Part shown: positions 61,091 through 64,000 of the stretch, piece by piece
Position numbering within the stretch: the first letter of the stretch is position 1
Layout: each line of letters opens with the position of its first letter
Source: Opeltia flavorubescens
Taxonomy: Eukaryota; Ascomycota; Lecanoromycetes; Teloschistales; Teloschistaceae
DNA length: 64,000 nucleotides
Reading direction: 5' to 3'
Assembly (NCBI GenBank): GCA_000442125.1
Contig: KE546980.1
Span: 1-64,000, forward strand
Made by a program: the position numbers and the translations under genes
The notes under the pieces: generated by a model
What the model was told of the DNA's origin: nothing
The model's input: only the letters and a program-made list of their open reading frames with translations
The model's database searches: none

Positions 61091-62099
61091 TGTAAGCAGA
61101 TGTAGAAGAAGAAGGAAGAGGAGATTTATATCAGTCCTGACGGAGGAGATATGTAAGTTTCATGTCGTCATCCTGGACTTGACGTGATGACGTTGATACG
61201 AATGCGAATACCCTGGGACGGCGTGCGTGGGCCCTGGATTCGAATGGAAAACGGTCGGTTCACGCTCCGTACTGATCCAGTGCGTTGGGACGATTACGAA
61301 GGGCAAAGGGTCCAAAGGCGCATCTCGCCCGAAACATGTCGTTTTATGCATACTGTGACCTCATTATGAACATGCTCAGGGTAATTCGATGAAGAACGAA
61401 TACGGCTGTCATTTCTGTCGGACCGACGTCCGACGACAGTAGCTTCAATTGGCCTAGCCTCGGCCGTGATTAATCCCGCCTCGGCCGTGCGTATTCGTAA
61501 TCAGCGGTATATTTTCTTCTGACTTCAAACAAGAGCCATACGACGTTAGTCTACCCGGCAGCAACATCCAGTGGTCATTTCGGCATTTCTCTCTTTCATC
61601 TAGACATCTGCCAAACAACCTAGTGCAAAAAACTTTCCGGTGGTAAACACTGGCACAGCCTGTCTTGTTATTACATGGCATAATGTTTCCCAAAGATGCG
61701 TTGTTGTTGAGACATCCTAGAACGCCGATCGCATACTTCCCGTAACACTTCCGGAGCAATTGATTGCCTACAGGATGTGGTTTCGGTATGAAGATTTCGT
61801 TCTACAATAATTGTGTCCATCTTGCACCAGCCTCAATGGAAATGCCATCGTTAAAGTCAATAAGAGAAACACCACCTGGCCTAACAGGCTAGCTCATATT
61901 TCTTCATCTTGTTCGCATGATCGATGCTCTATTCGTTCTTCAGAGTACGGTCTCTTGGACCGTCGAACACTTACCAGATTGGTGACTCTTCACTCTTCAA
62001 GCAGTCAATAGGATGCACCGGGTCAACGCTCGAGTATTCATGGGCTACATTGAAGATCCGTTTGATAAATTCGGCTGACTATCCAAAAAGTTGATGAGT
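61091..62099. other. Interval without supported genes
   Basis: Only short ORFs. A direct repeat GCCTCGGCCGTG occurs twice within 61,455-61,490. No other structure is seen. Confidence 0.4.
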
Positions 62100-64000
62100 A
62101 TGGACCATATTCCACTTCCTTTCCAATGCGCCTATCCTCACATTCAAGTCCCTTATTAAGAGAGGGAATCCAAACACTACATAATGATGAGAAGCGTCCT
62201 AGCTCAGAAATCGCGAAATTCGTACAATCTTGGCTGTACTTCGACTTCTTAAGAGAATTCCTCGGTGATCGCTTTGCTGTACAAGACTTCATCCGACGAG
62301 ACACGAGTGGTAATCGATATATCGGCACCGATCATCTCGAATGTTTGCTACATTCCTGGACATTCGATTTGGCCCATCGAAAAGACGAAACAAATATCGA
62401 AATGACACTAGACGCAATTTACAAACTTTCCATAGACCATCGGGCTTTGTGTTTGAGGTTATCCATGTGCAATACTGTCGCCGACCATCCTTCTCTCCTT
62501 CTATCCATCGCGATACTTGGCGAGACATTTATGGTAGCCTTGATGGATCTCTGCGCTAAAGTCGGGCTGGAGACGCCAGTCGTACAAAGATGGAGACTGC
62601 ACAAAAAGGAATACCCTGACATCGCCCAGATGATGCTCGAGCTGATGCGCTCTCGGAAGTGGTGTCCCTATGATGTTAGGAGGCTAGATGTCGAGACCGA
62701 TCAGGTTTTTATGCTGTACTATTACAGCATGCTGGCAGCGCCAAGGGCTGAGAAGAACCATGACGGGTGTTCGGAAGAGAGATGTCTTGCGATGTTGACG
62801 AACCCATCTACGTACAAACTCTCACATCGTCGCGAAGACTGTTCTTGTCCCTTGCTGGCTGCGAATGAAGCCGAGGTAGCGAATATCCTTACCCGCGGAT
62901 CAATTCCACTGATAAGCATGAATCTCGATACCTCGAGGCGCTCGATTGTCTCTGTCCATGATATCTCCTAAGCGGAAGACTTTGTCGCCATCTCCCACGT
63001 CTGGGCAGAAGGGGCTGGCAATGTTAATGCCAACGATTTGCATACCTGTTTGCTCGAAGATATTTCAAACCTTGTTCAACTGCTCCCATGGGGACAAGTT
63101 CAAACATCTGCTCCTTTTTGGATGGATACTCTGTGCGTCCCAGTGAAGCCTCCAGAGCTCCAGACACTAGCCTTGAATAACATGCGTATGCCGTACGAAC
63201 GGGCAAAATTTGTTCTCGTGCTAGATTCGCATCTGCGATCACTTCAATCGCATCAATTGAGCCCGTTGGAGATTCTTGCTCACGTCTCATGTTCCAGCTG
63301 GGTGCGTCGGCTGTGGACACTGCAAGAAGGCAGGTTAGCGCAAAGGGTCTGGTTCCAATTCGCTGATAAAGCCGTGAATGTTGAAAACCTTTACGTGACT
63401 ATGAATCGCACAATGACTCCATCAAGACTTGAAAGCCGGATGATTAACGATCTCTACGTCCAATTGCTGATGCATCTCGGCTACAAGCACGAAATCCGCA
63501 ACACAAGTGCAGTCGCCGGAGCACTCTCATCAAACAACCACGCATTGATGTCGAGATCCGTCAGTGTACCCACAGACGAAGCCCTCTGTCTCTTCAACCT
63601 GATGAACTTCGACCTAAAAACAATAACTGCGGTGCAGCCGTTGCAAAGAATGGAGTTATTCTGGCGCATGTTCGCCATGGTTCCCAAGGGGCTTCTTTTC
63701 TCAAAAGCTCCTCGCAAGATGTCGCCGAAAGGTCTACATTGGGCACCTTCAACATTCATGGGATTTCAAACGGAAAAGGAATGGAATGGACCTCAGGAGC
63801 TTAGCTCTCCGGCAGAAAACGAACCGCACGCGATACCAATAGAGTCTGGGCTTCAACTTGCCTTGCCGGGCTTTGTCTTCCATTCCAGACTGATTGAATG
63901 CATGAGAAGCTTTGATTTCAATGGAGATTCGATCTCATGATCCAAGACATGGACGGCTTGTGGTACGCTATGCGGCTTGAAGGGCCTTGGAGGCAGGATT
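62100..64000 (+). pseudogene. HET-domain (heterokaryon incompatibility) pseudogene, runs off the window
   Basis: One main frame (from 62,126) carries a long N-terminal region (WLYFDFLREFLGDRF, then LSHRREDCSCPLLAANEAEV and GSIPLISMN). The HET core follows: DFVAISHVWAEGAGN, PFWMDTLCVP, MRMPYERAKFVLVLDSHL and WVRRLWTLQEGRLA, in correct order. HET proteins trigger cell death on self/non-self recognition. Three lesions are seen. The likely start MDHIPLPFQCAYPHIQVPY (62,100) is out of frame with the rest. A TAA interrupts the frame at 62,969 just before the HET motif, and CAA to TAA would be RIP-type. A TGA at 63,938 is followed by a shifted frame (MIQDMDGLWYAMRLEGPW) that continues the expected C-terminus. 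The gene is therefore probably dead. Confidence 0.82.

Noticed and set aside
1-64000. tRNA, rRNA, CRISPR or bacterial-type operon features
   Set aside because: No tRNA-like B box with matching cloverleaf, no rRNA blocks and no spaced repeats were seen. The window is eukaryotic.

Overview
This window is the left end of a chromosome from a filamentous ascomycete (Pezizomycotina). It opens with TTAGGG-type telomere repeats (read as CCCTAA). Its genes have short 50-90 nt spliceosomal introns, and their products (HET-domain protein, GH43 arabinanase, CAP protein, KEX2-processed cysteine-rich secreted protein, Dal5-type MFS carrier) are typical of such fungi. The genus cannot be told from the sequence.

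Layout. (1) 1-70 is the telomere. (2) 71 to about 27,510 is an extremely AT-rich compartment in which the dinucleotides CA and TG are nearly absent while CG survives. This is the signature of repeat-induced point mutation (RIP, CpA to TpA). It holds one clearly delimited Ty3/Gypsy LTR retrotransposon (14,828-22,025, minus strand, two 205-bp LTRs, GTAAT target duplications, recognisable reverse transcriptase and integrase C-terminal relics). It also holds two long decayed reading frames nearer the telomere (about 3.1-4.7 kb and 5.6-9.4 kb) that I could not identify, and a diverged direct repeat. (3) The border at about 27,510 is abrupt. From there to about 31.5 kb lies gene-free DNA whose plus strand is purine-rich, with a GTAGAGGTG-like minisatellite. 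(4) 31.5-64 kb is ordinary-composition, gene-sparse subtelomeric DNA.

Genes with confident models after splicing: a 328-aa secreted protein with a duplicated module (31,555); a GH43 endo-arabinanase (37,697-38,752); a BTB/POZ protein (40,847-41,737); a 190-aa secreted protein (46,960-47,596); an MFS anion symporter-like carrier (48,538-50,317); a CAP/PR-1-like protein (51,310-52,232); a secreted cytidine-deaminase-fold protein with a GC-AG intron (52,626-53,439); an 84-aa eight-cysteine secreted protein (55,709-56,036); a 166-aa KEX2-processed cysteine-rich secreted protein (57,881-58,470); and a small protein made of two 33-aa repeats (60,709-61,090). Broken or partial genes are a truncated trypsin-like protease (36,928), unidentified remnants near 43-46.5 kb, and a HET-domain pseudogene running off the right end.

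Functionally the gene-bearing part is dominated by secreted and nutrient-related proteins (plant-cell-wall arabinan degradation, a transporter, small cysteine-rich proteins) plus self/non-self recognition (HET). This is the usual content of a fungal subtelomere. No single cooperating operon-like system is visible, and no secondary-metabolite cluster backbone is present.
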